Virus record (IMG/VR): IMGVR_UViG_3300028394_000115
Span: 1 to 46,781 of that record
DNA: 46,781 bases
Reading direction: 5' to 3' (one strand)
From: a virus
Shown here: positions 5,461 through 14,480 of the stretch, piece by piece
Layout of the letters: each line of letters begins with the position of its first letter
How positions within the stretch are numbered: the stretch's first letter is position 1
Notes under the pieces: generated by a model
What the model was told of the DNA's origin: nothing
What the model saw: only the letters and a program-made list of their open reading frames with translations
The model's database searches: none
Position numbers and translations under genes: made by a program

Positions 5461-5652
5461 CTAAACCCAGTCTTTATTTGAACTGAATCCACCACCCTTG
5501 AGATTAATCTTAGGTGCGTGGAATACTCTTGAAAGCTTACCAGTACAACCCTCTACAACGCAAATTTGCTCTTTAGGCTCTTCCGCCATGATGGATCGGT
5601 GAACCAGATGCTTGTGCTCTGGATCTTCACTGCATTTATATTCGTAAGTCAT
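5461..5652 (-). CDS. FmdB-like zinc ribbon protein
   Basis: This 63-residue protein begins MTYEYKC and contains QICVVEGCTGKLSRVFHAP followed by a Gly-rich GGGFSSNKDW end. This matches the layout of FmdB-family putative regulators (TYEY-x-C head, C-x4-C in the second knuckle, RVF-x-P, then a glycine turn). Cysteines are C7, C31 and C36; the usual fourth ligand may be supplied by His in DPEHKHL. The gene sits nine bases upstream of the WhiB start region in a leftward operon with NrdH and the reductase. The function of FmdB proteins is poorly known. Confidence 0.75.
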   Translation of the reverse strand: MTYEYKCSEDPEHKHLVHRSIMAEEPKEQICVVEGCTGKLSRVFHAPKINLKGGGFSSNKDWV

Positions 5653-5661
5653 ATTTATATT

Positions 5662-5889
5662 CTAGCCCTCGTGGATTAGAGTGTTTAGCTTGTCCAGTCG
5701 AAATCCAGACCAGTTGTCCTCCCCCGCCACAACTACGGGGGCTGACGCATAGCCTTTTTCTTCAATTAGGTCAAACACCTCTGGACTATCGGAAATCATC
5801 TTTGACTCAAAAGGAATTTCTTTTAGAGTGAGAAATCTTTTAGTCTGCTCACATGCAGTGCAGTTTGGGTTGCTGTATACGGTTACCAT
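5662..5889 (-). CDS. nrdH: NrdH-like glutaredoxin
   Basis: A 75-residue thioredoxin-fold protein with an N-terminal strand VTVYSNPNC and a redox pair C10-T-A-C13. The cis-proline region ASAPVVV (about 48-54) and the GFRLDKL end match NrdH and glutaredoxin. NrdH passes electrons from thioredoxin reductase to ribonucleotide reductase. Its start overlaps the reductase stop by one base (TAATG), so the two are coupled and almost certainly function together: this protein would reduce the C-terminal cysteine pair of the reductase. Confidence 0.9.
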   Translation of the reverse strand: MVTVYSNPNCTACEQTKRFLTLKEIPFESKMISDSPEVFDLIEEKGYASAPVVVAGEDNWSGFRLDKLNTLIHEG

Positions 5890-7922
5890 TACTTCTGGTT
5901 TTCCGCAATCAACTTGATCTCACATGCGTCTGTGGTGCAGTATGCCTCACCGATTGCATCGATACCTAGACCCTGGTAGACACCATCAAACGAAATAGGG
6001 AACAACTTACCAGCTGCATCCTCATACTCTTCTTTAGTTATCCGGGTATATGGCATCTGAGGGTAGGTGAAGTTACCAGACGGCAAGAACGACACAGTCT
6101 TCAACTGACCGTCGTACATGTGAAGTACAGACTCAACGTGCTTGGCTTCTGTCTCAGGGTCAAACGAGATAGTTACAGATACAGAGTTATCTGACCAGTA
6201 ACGCTGAGCAGTTGCAGCAAGTGCCATCTTCTCAAAGATAGTTACATCGCGTTCTGCACGCTTTGCACCTGACTTGATTGGGAAGAATACTACTGAAGTA
6301 GTCTCTGGTGATTCAGAGGCTGGCTCAATCTTGTAGTTAGCCATTTTGAATAGAGGTAACATTGGGTCATTATTTCCAAAGCGAATAGCACGCATGAAGT
6401 ACTCACCACCTGGAGTCCAGTGAACGCCAGGTGACTCACCAGCAAGAATCGACACAGTACCCGATGGCTTGACCGTTGTGGTCTTGATTGACTCACGGAT
6501 ACCTAGCCACTCCGAGTATGTAACGTCATACTTCTTGACAACTGAGTAGCCCTCGTCCATCCAAGTACGGAGAGCGGGGATACCGTTGTTATCTGCAAAG
6601 TTAGCAATACCAGACATTGAAGTTCCAATACGACGGTTTCTCTGCATGATTGCATTTGTCTCTTCCCAGTGGGTAGGGAGAAGAGTCACGGTCTTTGCGT
6701 AGAGGTAAGCAAACTTCAAAGTACGAAGATAGTCTTCCTTGCTTTCGTGACGGTTTAGGTAAGTCTCAACAAGAGTACACATTTCGTAGCTCTCCAAAGA
6801 CTGCTCTGCACAAGGGTTGTATCCCATGATTCGGTGGTCCTTGTTATTGATTGGGTCGCCAAGACGACCATAAGCCTTTGACACGTCTTCCCAGATAACT
6901 CCAGGTTCACCGTTAAGGATGATTCCATCAATAATCTTTGAGAAGTCAGTGCCAACGTTTACCATGACTGAGTTGTTCGACATCCAACCCCACCCTGGGA
7001 TCTCTGGGTCATATGAGTTGCGCTCAGGAAACTTATCAACATTCTTGAGGTTTAAGAAGTTGTCATCGTCAATACGGCCAATCAAAAGCTCAGCCGAACG
7101 ACGGACGTTTCCAGAGACAACACAACGACCGATCAGGTTACCAATGTCCGCAATATCAACAGTGGTAACTAGCTGACCCTTGCGTCCTAAAAAGATCTGA
7201 GAGATCTTGTTGTGAAGAGCAATCAGTGGTTCCGGCCCAGAAGCCGTCCCACCAAATGTTGCAATAGGTGCACCATAGGGACGAATCTGATCATAGTTGA
7301 AGTCCCAGCTAGGCTGGTCTGGCTTTAGGAACGAGTTAATAAGAGCAACCGTTGACTCCTGCCAACCCTCGCGGGTGTCTGGGATTACGTACTCCTGAGG
7401 CTGACCTGGCGTATAGATCTCAAAGTTTTTGTCAGCACCCTTGTCATCAAAGCCAACACCGACGCCGAGCATCGATGCTTCCATAAGGAACGCAAACGGC
7501 TTACCCGGGTTTGCCTTGGTCATCTCCAAAGTAGACACAAAAGCACAGTTCTGCAGAGCAGCCGAGTTCTTCTGGACGTTTACAATATTGGTTCCCATAA
7601 CCCAAAGGCCGCGACCTGGAGGTGACCATTTAAGGTTGAATAGAGAATCAAAAAATTCTTTAGCCGAGGCAGCAGCCTTAGCATCTGACCACGGCAAGCG
7701 GTTCTGCTTAGCGTGGTCTTTCTGGATCGAGTATGTACCATTAGTAACTCGTTCACAAACCTCCGACCAAGTCTCTTTAGTGCCATCTTCTTTTTTGCGG
7801 GAGTACGTACGCAAGAATGTAATTTCGCCTACAGAGTTGCCAGCGGCATCTTTGTAACCGAAAGGGGATTCTTTTTGCTTGTACTCCGCTACAAATTCTT
7901 CATTTAACTTAAACGAGAACAT
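5889..7922 (-). CDS. nrdJ: Class II (B12-dependent) ribonucleotide reductase, monomeric type
   Basis: Reduces ribonucleotides to deoxyribonucleotides using adenosylcobalamin, so needs no oxygen or second subunit. The 677 residues carry all five cysteines of the Lactobacillus leichmannii type enzyme at matching spacing: C126 (QNCAF), thiyl-radical C371 (NPCAEQS, with E373), C382 eleven residues later (MCTLVE), and a C-terminal shuttle pair C662/C667 (YCTTDAC). The family's PSGTVS loop is at 486-491. At 677 residues it is shorter than the bacterial enzyme of about 740. It is the first gene of a unit with NrdH and supplies dNTPs for phage replication. The host must make or import B12. Start ATG 7922 has only a weak ribosome site. 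Confidence 0.93.
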   Translation of the reverse strand: MFSFKLNEEFVAEYKQKESPFGYKDAAGNSVGEITFLRTYSRKKEDGTKETWSEVCERVTNGTYSIQKDHAKQNRLPWSDAKAAASAKEFFDSLFNLKWSPPGRGLWVMGTNIVNVQKNSAALQNCAFVSTLEMTKANPGKPFAFLMEASMLGVGVGFDDKGADKNFEIYTPGQPQEYVIPDTREGWQESTVALINSFLKPDQPSWDFNYDQIRPYGAPIATFGGTASGPEPLIALHNKISQIFLGRKGQLVTTVDIADIGNLIGRCVVSGNVRRSAELLIGRIDDDNFLNLKNVDKFPERNSYDPEIPGWGWMSNNSVMVNVGTDFSKIIDGIILNGEPGVIWEDVSKAYGRLGDPINNKDHRIMGYNPCAEQSLESYEMCTLVETYLNRHESKEDYLRTLKFAYLYAKTVTLLPTHWEETNAIMQRNRRIGTSMSGIANFADNNGIPALRTWMDEGYSVVKKYDVTYSEWLGIRESIKTTTVKPSGTVSILAGESPGVHWTPGGEYFMRAIRFGNNDPMLPLFKMANYKIEPASESPETTSVVFFPIKSGAKRAERDVTIFEKMALAATAQRYWSDNSVSVTISFDPETEAKHVESVLHMYDGQLKTVSFLPSGNFTYPQMPYTRITKEEYEDAAGKLFPISFDGVYQGLGIDAIGEAYCTTDACEIKLIAENQK

Positions 7923-7963
7923 CTGCGTATTCGCTTTCTATAGGGAGTTATTTATGTTTTACC

Positions 7964-7978
7964 AGTATACTCTACACC
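7964..7978 (-). promoter_or_regulatory. Candidate promoter of the reductase operon
   Basis: On the leftward strand the sequence GGTGTAGAGTATACT contains TATACT (7969-7964) and an overlapping TAGAGT, both -10-like, about 40 bases before the reductase ATG. No good -35 is visible. A GTGTAG core also occurs before 2978, 18977 and 21729. Confidence 0.4.
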
Positions 7979-7992
7979 AAAAAAGTCGAGTA

Positions 7993-8223
7993 TTACTCAG
8001 TTTCTAGAAATAGTCCATTAATTATGTCGTGACATTCTAGACAAATTGGCAGTTTTAAAGGGTCTCTGTGAGGTACAAAAATTTTTCCGCATAGGGCTAT
8101 TACTGGAGTTCCCATAATATACCCCTCGGTAACTTCTGCCTTTTCAGCATAATGAGCAAATAGTGGCTCATCAGACTCCGTATCAAAGGTGTCCACATTT
8201 TCAATCACATCTAAATCAAACAA
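7993..8223 (-). CDS. DUF3039-like zinc protein
   Basis: A 76-residue protein with the pattern HYAEKAEVTEGYIMGTPV, then ALCGKIFVPHRDPLKLPICLECHDI. This is the recognisable DUF3039 layout of actinobacterial proteins: H24, C45, C61 and C64 as probable zinc ligands around a GTPVIALCGK-x-FVP core. The function of the family is unknown. The start is TTG at 8223 with GGAG nine bases upstream; the nearer ATG in that site is out of frame. It lies upstream of the reductase on the same strand and is divergent from the structural operon at 8334. Confidence 0.8.
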   Translation of the reverse strand: MFDLDVIENVDTFDTESDEPLFAHYAEKAEVTEGYIMGTPVIALCGKIFVPHRDPLKLPICLECHDIINGLFLETE

Positions 8224-8333
8224 CGTTAATCATCTCCAAAACTGTTTTAAGGTATATCAATCATACCAAACTTAGGTTTTCATAAATAGAGTAAAATTAG
8301 GGGTGAATCTCTCCCGTACAAAAGGACCAACAT
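8224..8333. promoter_or_regulatory. Divergent promoter region between DUF3039 gene and fibre operon
   Basis: Rightward: TAAAAT (8292-8297) is a plausible -10 for the structural operon, with AAAGGA seven bases before the ATG at 8334; the -35 is weak. Leftward: an extended -10, TGGTATGAT, occurs near 8250-8258 upstream of the TTG start at 8223. No coding frame is visible in this region. Confidence 0.45.
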
Positions 8334-8690
8334 ATGAGCTGTATTGCAGGAATATATAACATTACCTGTGACCAAGGTGCTACTCTCCAAAAGTCTATCA
8401 GTTGGACTGACTCTGCCAACAATCCATACAACCTAACTGGCTACTCAGCTAGAATGCAGGTTAGAGCAACAGCCGCATCTTCAACTGTATTACTAGAACT
8501 TACCACTGGAAATGGTAGAATTACCGTGGGATCAACAGAGTATAACGTTAATCTTTTGGTATCAGCTGCGACAACCGACGGATTGACTCCAGGCCTCTAC
8601 GTCTACGATCTTGAGATTGTATCTCCATCAGGCACAGTAGATCGAATTTTAGAAGGAAACTTTAAAGTAAAGATTGGTGTTACCCGATAG
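8334..8690 (+). CDS. Phage structural protein with BppU-like N-terminal fold (putative)
   Basis: A 118-residue protein of mostly beta structure. The opening, with DQGATLQKSISWTDS, then NPYNLTGYSARMQVRATAAS, then TPGLYVYDLEIVSPSG, and the end RILEGNFKV, matches a widespread phage protein type found beside fibre genes: an Ig-like baseplate or fibre-associated domain. It probably attaches or supports the receptor-binding proteins encoded next. Its stop codon directly abuts the ATG of the collagen-like gene, so translation is coupled. It is the first gene of the rightward structural operon. Confidence 0.7.
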   Translation: MSCIAGIYNITCDQGATLQKSISWTDSANNPYNLTGYSARMQVRATAASSTVLLELTTGNGRITVGSTEYNVNLLVSAATTDGLTPGLYVYDLEIVSPSGTVDRILEGNFKVKIGVTR

Positions 8691-9056
8691 ATGGCCATAG
8701 ATTTCGAGGATACCCCCAACAGGGTAATAGTAAACCCACGCGACGCTAACAAAGTTGTTGTTCGTGAAGAACCTACCCGCGTTCAAATTGCTATTGGAGG
8801 GCCTCAAGGAATTCCAGGCCCCGCCGGTGCCGCAGGGGCCACAGGGGCCACAGGAGCCGCTGGAGGCTCTTATACCCACACTCAAAATGCGGTATCATAT
8901 ATATGGAATATAACTCATAATTTAGGTTATTATCCAAACATAACTACAACTGACGTCACTGGATTCACTATAGAGGGAACAGTTGAGTACACAGGTTTAA
9001 ACACAGTGACAGTAACTTTTAGCTTTGCCAGCACCGGCTTTGCTTATCTATCTTAG
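8691..9056 (+). CDS. Collagen-like short tail fibre protein
   Basis: A 121-residue protein in three parts. The N-terminal beta region is about residues 1-40 (RVIVNPRDANKVVVREEP). A collagen-like Gly-x-y segment, about residues 41-62 (GPQGIPGPAGAAGATGATG), would trimerise the protein. The C-terminal receptor-facing domain contains THNLGYYPNITTTDVTGF and an FSFASTGFAYLS ending. The HNLGYYP-x-V pattern is common at the tips of phage fibres. It probably forms a short trimeric spike with the products of the flanking genes. Confidence 0.82.
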   Translation: MAIDFEDTPNRVIVNPRDANKVVVREEPTRVQIAIGGPQGIPGPAGAAGATGATGAAGGSYTHTQNAVSYIWNITHNLGYYPNITTTDVTGFTIEGTVEYTGLNTVTVTFSFASTGFAYLS

Positions 9057-9064
9057 GAATATAA

Positions 9065-12000
9065 ATGCCTCGTCAATTTTTTACCCCAATCAACCTGAAT
9101 GGTCTTGAACTTCAGGGCGCTGCTATTGGTAACCTTTCGACTTCGTCTATCGATGCCATCACTTCTGGCACTGGTCGTATTCAGTATGACTCGACGCTAA
9201 ACGTTCTGAAGTATCGTGACAATACAGGCTGGAAGACCATCTCTACTGGTGCTGGTTCGTTCACTCTTGGTAGCACAAGCATCGCCCTAGGTAGCACCAC
9301 AGCTACCATAGCGGGCATGACGTCGGTAACTTCTACCACTTTTGTCGGTGCTCTTACAGGCAACGCCTCTACTGCAACTAAATGGTCTTCAGCAGTAAAC
9401 CTTGCTGGTAACAGCGTTGATGGCTCTGCTGCTGTAGCCTTTGCAAACAAGTTTATAGTTCAAGGAACTGTAGACGCTGGTTTGTCTGGTGCTCAATTCC
9501 TAGGTGCTTTGGGAACAGGTATCCTAAAGAACACTACGACTACTGGTGTTCTGTCTATTGCTGTTGCGGGTGACTTCCCAACCCTAAACCAGAACACTAC
9601 TGGTTCTGCTGGTTCTGTTGCTAATGCTCTTACTTTTAGTACTGGTCTTACTCTTGATAGCGGAACTACATTTACTGGTGCAGCAGCTCGTTCTGTCTCT
9701 CTTGCTACAGTTGGTACTGCCGGAACTTACACCAAAGTAACTACAGATGCTTATGGCCGCGTATCTTCTGGAACTACGCTTTCTGCCACTGATATCCCAG
9801 CCTCTCTGACTTCCACTACATCTGTAAACGGAACTACAATCCCAAGCAGTGCCACTCTACTTACCAGCACATCTACCGCCTCCGCTCTTACCAGCGTTGG
9901 TTCATTAAACGGTTTGACAATTGCTGCCACTCAGACTGTGTCTATGGGTGGCAACAAGATTACTAACGTTGGAACACCTACAGCAGATTCAGATGCAGCA
10001 ACCAAGCTATACGTTGACTCAACAGCACAGGGAATTGACTGGAAAGCGTCTGTTCGTGCAGCCACTACTGCTAATGGAACTCTAGCCACAGCATACGCTA
10101 ATGGCTCAGTTATTGATGGTGTAACGCTTGCTACCGGAAACCGCATTCTTATTAAGGACCAAACTACTGGTTCAGAAAATGGTGTTTATACCGTAAACGC
10201 ATCTGGTGCACCTACACGTGCAGTTGACGCCGATACAGCGGCAGAAATAGTAGCTTCTTTTGCAGTCTTTGTTGAAGAAGGTACAGCTAACGCAGACAGC
10301 GGATTTGTACTTACTAACGATGGCACAATAACTGTTGGAACTACCGCTCTTGTATTCACTCAGTTCACTGGTCTAGGTCAAGTTACCGCTGGTACTGGTC
10401 TTACCAAAACTGGTAACACCCTAAACGCAGTAGGTACAGCTGACCGTATCACAGCTAACGCTGACAGCATTGACATTGCTTCAACTTACGCAGGTCAGTC
10501 AACTATAACTACAGTTTCTAGCACAACAGGTATTACTACTGGTGCTTGGAAAGCAACTGTAATTGACCCAACTTACGGTGGTACAGGTGTAGCCAACACT
10601 GGTAAAACAATTACTCTTGGTGGAAACCTTACTACTTCAGGTGCTTTTGCTACTACACTTACTACCACTGCTACCACATCAGTTACCCTACCTACATCAG
10701 GTACGCTTACTAGTGCTGCAGCAACACTAACTGCAGCTTCAATTCTAAAAGGTGATGGTGGCTCGGCTGTCGCAGTTGCTACAGGTGCAGAAATTGCAAC
10801 TGCAATCGGTGCAAGCACTGTTACTAACGCAACTAACGCTGGTAACTCAACTACTGTTACCGCTACTGAAAGCACCTCAGCCACTACACACTACCCTGTG
10901 TTTGCTACTAGCGGTACAGGTTCAAAAGGTTTACTTCTAAACGCTGCTGGAACTAATCCACTAAGTTACCAGCCTTCAACTGGAACCCTTACTACAACTA
11001 TCCTTACTACTCCTACGGTTACTTCCGCAGTTGCTCTTACCCTCAGTGGTGCACCTATAGCGGGTAACGGTTATGCAGTTACCGTAAACGGAGGTAACAC
11101 TACCACTGCTACAACAGGCACAGGTGGAGCGGCGACTCTTAGAGGTGGTAACGCTACTACTGCTGGCTCAACTGCTACAGGTGGTGCAGTAACTATCTCA
11201 GGTGGTACTGGAACTTTAGGAACTTCTGCAACGGTAGGTGGTGCTGTAACAATTACTGGTGGTGACACCAACACTACAGCGGGTACTGGTGGAGCGGTTA
11301 CAATTCTTGGTGGAAATGGTTTTACTAAGGGCGCTCTTAGCCTTGGAACTTCAAACACCGCTTCGGTTGCAATTGGTACTAGTGGTATTACAACCACTAT
11401 TACTGGCACAACCATTCTTACTGGAGATGTACTTGTTCTAGACACAACCGTTGCAAACTTTAGAAGCAGAGCAGTATCAGCAGGTTCAGGTGCAACCACT
11501 GGAAACGTGACACTTGCTTCTGGTGCTGCATCAGGTGGAAGTGGTACTGGAACCTCAGGTAACGTACGTTTAGATGTCGGTTACGCAACTGGAGCAACAT
11601 CAACTGCTGGAACTATCCAAATTGGTACTCAAAATGCTGCGGGTTCAAGCAACGTGTACGCAGCACCTGCTGCAATTTCTATTGGTCAATCTGGTGTTAC
11701 TACCACTGTAACTGGTGGTCTATCTATACCTACTATTGCCTCAGCAACTGGTCTTCTAAAAACCACTATTACTACTGGTGTAGTTGGTCTTGCTGCTGCT
11801 GGAACTGACTACCTTGCTCCTCCTTCAGGAACTGCCCTTCTAAAGGCAAACAGCGGAGGTGCGTTAGCAAACGCTGTAGCTGGAACTGATTACATTGCTC
11901 CTTACTCAAGCCAAACTGCAAACACGTTCCTTGCTGCTCCAAATGGTTCTACTGGAACGCCTACTTTCCGTACGGTTGTTTACGCTGACCTACCTACTAA

Positions 12001-12229
12001 CGTAGGAGTTGTTGCACGTAAGGTATCTCTTGCAGGTACTGGTTCTGGAACTTCTATTGCCCTGACTCACGGTCTTGGAACTAACCTAGTTACTGCTCAG
12101 GTTTACGACACTTCAACCTCTACCGCTACTTTGGTAGAAGTAGACATTACAGTAACTAGCACAGTTGCTACCGCTACATTTGCATCCACAACTACACTAA
12201 GCAACTACACACTCGTCGTCGTCGGTTAG
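9065..12229 (+). CDS. Long repetitive tail fibre protein
   Basis: A 1054-residue Thr/Ser/Gly/Ala-rich fibre. The N-terminus (FTPINLNGLELQGAA) leads into repeats. A fibre segment at about residues 280-440 includes GNKITNVGTPTADSDAATK and YVDS, then GNRILIKDQTTGSENGVY, a module seen in many phage fibres. A PTYGGTG motif follows. A Gly-rich region (about 680-770) has repeated TGGAxTxxGGN units suggestive of a beta-solenoid. The C-terminal domain (about 985-1054) contains IALTHGLGTNLVTAQVYD and probably contacts the receptor. The antisense strand carries several long open frames caused by composition, which are not genes. Start ATG 9065 follows TAGGAAT. Confidence 0.88.
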   Translation: MPRQFFTPINLNGLELQGAAIGNLSTSSIDAITSGTGRIQYDSTLNVLKYRDNTGWKTISTGAGSFTLGSTSIALGSTTATIAGMTSVTSTTFVGALTGNASTATKWSSAVNLAGNSVDGSAAVAFANKFIVQGTVDAGLSGAQFLGALGTGILKNTTTTGVLSIAVAGDFPTLNQNTTGSAGSVANALTFSTGLTLDSGTTFTGAAARSVSLATVGTAGTYTKVTTDAYGRVSSGTTLSATDIPASLTSTTSVNGTTIPSSATLLTSTSTASALTSVGSLNGLTIAATQTVSMGGNKITNVGTPTADSDAATKLYVDSTAQGIDWKASVRAATTANGTLATAYANGSVIDGVTLATGNRILIKDQTTGSENGVYTVNASGAPTRAVDADTAAEIVASFAVFVEEGTANADSGFVLTNDGTITVGTTALVFTQFTGLGQVTAGTGLTKTGNTLNAVGTADRITANADSIDIASTYAGQSTITTVSSTTGITTGAWKATVIDPTYGGTGVANTGKTITLGGNLTTSGAFATTLTTTATTSVTLPTSGTLTSAAATLTAASILKGDGGSAVAVATGAEIATAIGASTVTNATNAGNSTTVTATESTSATTHYPVFATSGTGSKGLLLNAAGTNPLSYQPSTGTLTTTILTTPTVTSAVALTLSGAPIAGNGYAVTVNGGNTTTATTGTGGAATLRGGNATTAGSTATGGAVTISGGTGTLGTSATVGGAVTITGGDTNTTAGTGGAVTILGGNGFTKGALSLGTSNTASVAIGTSGITTTITGTTILTGDVLVLDTTVANFRSRAVSAGSGATTGNVTLASGAASGGSGTGTSGNVRLDVGYATGATSTAGTIQIGTQNAAGSSNVYAAPAAISIGQSGVTTTVTGGLSIPTIASATGLLKTTITTGVVGLAAAGTDYLAPPSGTALLKANSGGALANAVAGTDYIAPYSSQTANTFLAAPNGSTGTPTFRTVVYADLPTNVGVVARKVSLAGTGSGTSIALTHGLGTNLVTAQVYDTSTSTATLVEVDITVTSTVATATFASTTTLSNYTLVVVG

Positions 12230-12238
12230 GATTAGCCT

Positions 12239-13231
12239 ATGACTAAAAATATATTTACGGACCTTACGGCTACTGGGCGTACAATCACCGCTACTACCTT
12301 TTTGGGTGACCATTCCGGAACTATAAACAGCATTACTATTTCTGGTACAGCAAGCACAACTATGACGCTGCCTTCTACCACAGCAACTATTGCTAGAACT
12401 GACGCCGCTCAAACTTTTACTGGAACTCAAACATTCTCTGGTCAGATTACTGCTAATGGAAACGTCGGTACTACTGCCGGTACGGGCATGACGGTGTTTA
12501 CGGGTAACACTACTACTACCACTGCATCTGCAAACTTGATTATTAGAACAGGTAACCAAACCGGTACGGCTGTTTCTGGAACAACCACTGTAAGCACGGG
12601 AGCTACCTCTGGTGCTGGGTCTGGGGCAATGAACCTAAAGACTGGCGATGCTACTTCAGGTGCTTCTGGTGGTATTAACATTCTCTCTGGAATTACAACT
12701 ACCTCTGGTAACTCTGGAACAGTTAACATTAACGTTGGTACTGCTGCTGGTACTGCTGGGGCAATCAATATTGGTACGCTTGCAGTTGCAAACTCTGTTG
12801 CTCCTTCGGCTATTGGTATTGGCACTTCTGGTGTGACAACTACTGTTAATGGAACTCTTGCAGCAGCCACTATTGCGGCTGGAACTACCGCTTCTGCTGC
12901 ATCGGGTGCTGGCTATATGGGTTTACCGCAAAATGCAACAACTACAGGTTCTTACACCGTTGTTGCTGCTGATGCAGGAACCCACATTTACGCCTCTGCA
13001 ACCCGCACGATAACTATTAACTCAAATGCTAACCTCGCACTGCCAATCGGAACTACCCTTACATTCATTGCTGGGTCTGGTGCAACAATGACCATTGCCA
13101 TCACAACGGACACAATGTACTTAGCAGGAACTGGAACAACTGGCTCACGCACGCTTGCCCCGTTTGGTATGGCAACTGCAGTAAAAATAACTTCAACCGC
13201 ATGGATTATTAGCGGTAACGGATTAACATAA
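12239..13231 (+). CDS. Second repetitive tail fibre protein
   Basis: A 330-residue fibre-like protein related in style to the preceding one, with Thr/Gly/Ala-rich repeats (SGAGSGAMNLKTGDATSGAS, then GGINILSG, then GAINIGT) that suggest beta-solenoid turns. The C-terminal domain, from about residue 215, has the common phage fibre tip pattern with YTVVAADAGTHIYASATRTI, then LPIGTTLTFIAGSGATMTI, ending TAWIISGNGL. AGGA lies seven bases before ATG 12239, and the stop overlaps the next start (TAATG), so the next product is translationally coupled. Confidence 0.85.
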   Translation: MTKNIFTDLTATGRTITATTFLGDHSGTINSITISGTASTTMTLPSTTATIARTDAAQTFTGTQTFSGQITANGNVGTTAGTGMTVFTGNTTTTTASANLIIRTGNQTGTAVSGTTTVSTGATSGAGSGAMNLKTGDATSGASGGINILSGITTTSGNSGTVNINVGTAAGTAGAINIGTLAVANSVAPSAIGIGTSGVTTTVNGTLAAATIAAGTTASAASGAGYMGLPQNATTTGSYTVVAADAGTHIYASATRTITINSNANLALPIGTTLTFIAGSGATMTIAITTDTMYLAGTGTTGSRTLAPFGMATAVKITSTAWIISGNGLT

Positions 13232-14472
13232 TGTCTGGTGCAGTTGCTGGATTGATTGGCAGCCTTAAAAGTGCTGTTGTAAGTATTGTCAATAAATATT
13301 TTGTTTTTCCAAGGTCAGTAGAAGCAAATGGTAATGTTTTTGCTGCTAGAGATATTATTAGCGATTCCTCTGGAAATGTATATGTTTCAAATAGCGGATA
13401 TCTATATAAATATTCTAAAGATGGGGTTTTCCAGTGGGCAAAAACTCATGGAGGGTTGTCAGGTTTAGGCGCATATTTTGCAATAGATTCTTCAAATATA
13501 TACATTTCAACTATAAATTCATCTGCTATGCCAGTAGTTACAGCACTTAGTCTCAGCGATGGTAGTGTTGTTTGGTCTAAAAAAGCAACAACTTATGCTA
13601 ATCAAAATGGTCCACTACCAATTTTAATTTTAAATAGCACTCAATTAGTAACAGCAATTAATCACGAAGCAGCATTTTCAAAAGACACAGATGATGGCTA
13701 TGTAGTTACTCTAAATAAATCTGATGGTTCCATGGCGTACAGCACTTATCTTGGGTATCCGATATATAGAATTCCAGGGGTAGACCCATCTGGAAATGCA
13801 TGGGTCTATAGTGCTAGTGGTACCTTTAAACTTAGTTCAACTTTAACAAAACTTGCAGTATATAATTGGACCCATGAAACACTTAAGTGGGATGCTTCCG
13901 GAAATGTTTATGGAGTTTATGCTCAATATGTATATAAATTTAACTCCAGTCTCACTGCTACTTGGAGAAGGAATGTCCCTACAGGAGGAAACTACACTAA
14001 GTGGAATGCAAGTGCTTTACTCGATATAGATGCTTCTGGAAATGTTTACTTTGTATCTGGTTCAGTTAGCGGTACAAATATTAGCCCTATAGTAAAATTA
14101 AACTCAGATGGAACTCTCAATTGGGCCAGAAGCATTTCTGCTGGTTCAGTGTACTCAACAATTACCTCAAACTTAAGACTTACATCAGATGAAGATATTT
14201 TAGTAAACATCGGTTCTATATCTGCAGCAGCAAAACTTAAGACAGATGGAGTTGTTTGGGGTCCAGTTACAACAAGTGGAACAGCAGTAACAACCTCATT
14301 AATTTCTTACACTACTACCTCAACTGCTACTACATCCATTAGTCCATTTGCTACAACAACATCTGGATTTGGAAATTTCCCTACTGCTGGAACTATAGCG
14401 GGATGGTCTACTAATACTTTCACTCAAACTAGCACATCTACAGTTCTTGATTCATACTACATATTTACTTAG
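13231..14472 (+). CDS. Beta-propeller-like receptor-binding protein (putative)
   Basis: A 413-residue protein. After an N-terminal helix (about residues 1-25), repeats of the type DSSGNVYVSNSGYLYKYSKDG, PSGNAWVYS, ASGNVYGVY and ASGNVYFVSG recur, each followed by a Trp-containing strand (FQWAKT, VWSKK, LNWARS). These SGNVY repeats resemble PQQ or SBBP beta-propeller blades. The C-terminus is Thr/Ser-rich. It is clearly more AT-rich than the two fibre genes before it, suggesting a separately acquired host-range module. Position at the end of the fibre genes suggests an outer receptor-binding or adhesin role. Confidence 0.7.
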   Translation: MSGAVAGLIGSLKSAVVSIVNKYFVFPRSVEANGNVFAARDIISDSSGNVYVSNSGYLYKYSKDGVFQWAKTHGGLSGLGAYFAIDSSNIYISTINSSAMPVVTALSLSDGSVVWSKKATTYANQNGPLPILILNSTQLVTAINHEAAFSKDTDDGYVVTLNKSDGSMAYSTYLGYPIYRIPGVDPSGNAWVYSASGTFKLSSTLTKLAVYNWTHETLKWDASGNVYGVYAQYVYKFNSSLTATWRRNVPTGGNYTKWNASALLDIDASGNVYFVSGSVSGTNISPIVKLNSDGTLNWARSISAGSVYSTITSNLRLTSDEDILVNIGSISAAAKLKTDGVVWGPVTTSGTAVTTSLISYTTTSTATTSISPFATTTSGFGNFPTAGTIAGWSTNTFTQTSTSTVLDSYYIFT

Positions 14473-14480
14473 GAGTCAAT

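Noticed and set aside
6290-6496. Other frames inside the reductase gene (for example 6290-6496, 6755-6955, 7429-7857)
   Set aside because: They are alternative-frame shadows of a strongly supported gene, with no ribosome sites.
5889-7922. Intein or split in the reductase gene
   Set aside because: The frame is continuous with all catalytic motifs in order and no intein motifs were seen.
11071-11499. Long open frame on the leftward strand inside the fibre gene
   Set aside because: It is a by-product of the Thr/Gly/Ala codon repeats; it has low-complexity Val/Pro/Ala composition and no ribosome site. The same holds for frames at 9181-9450, 9931-10146, 10573-10884, 12197-12559 and 12442-12870.
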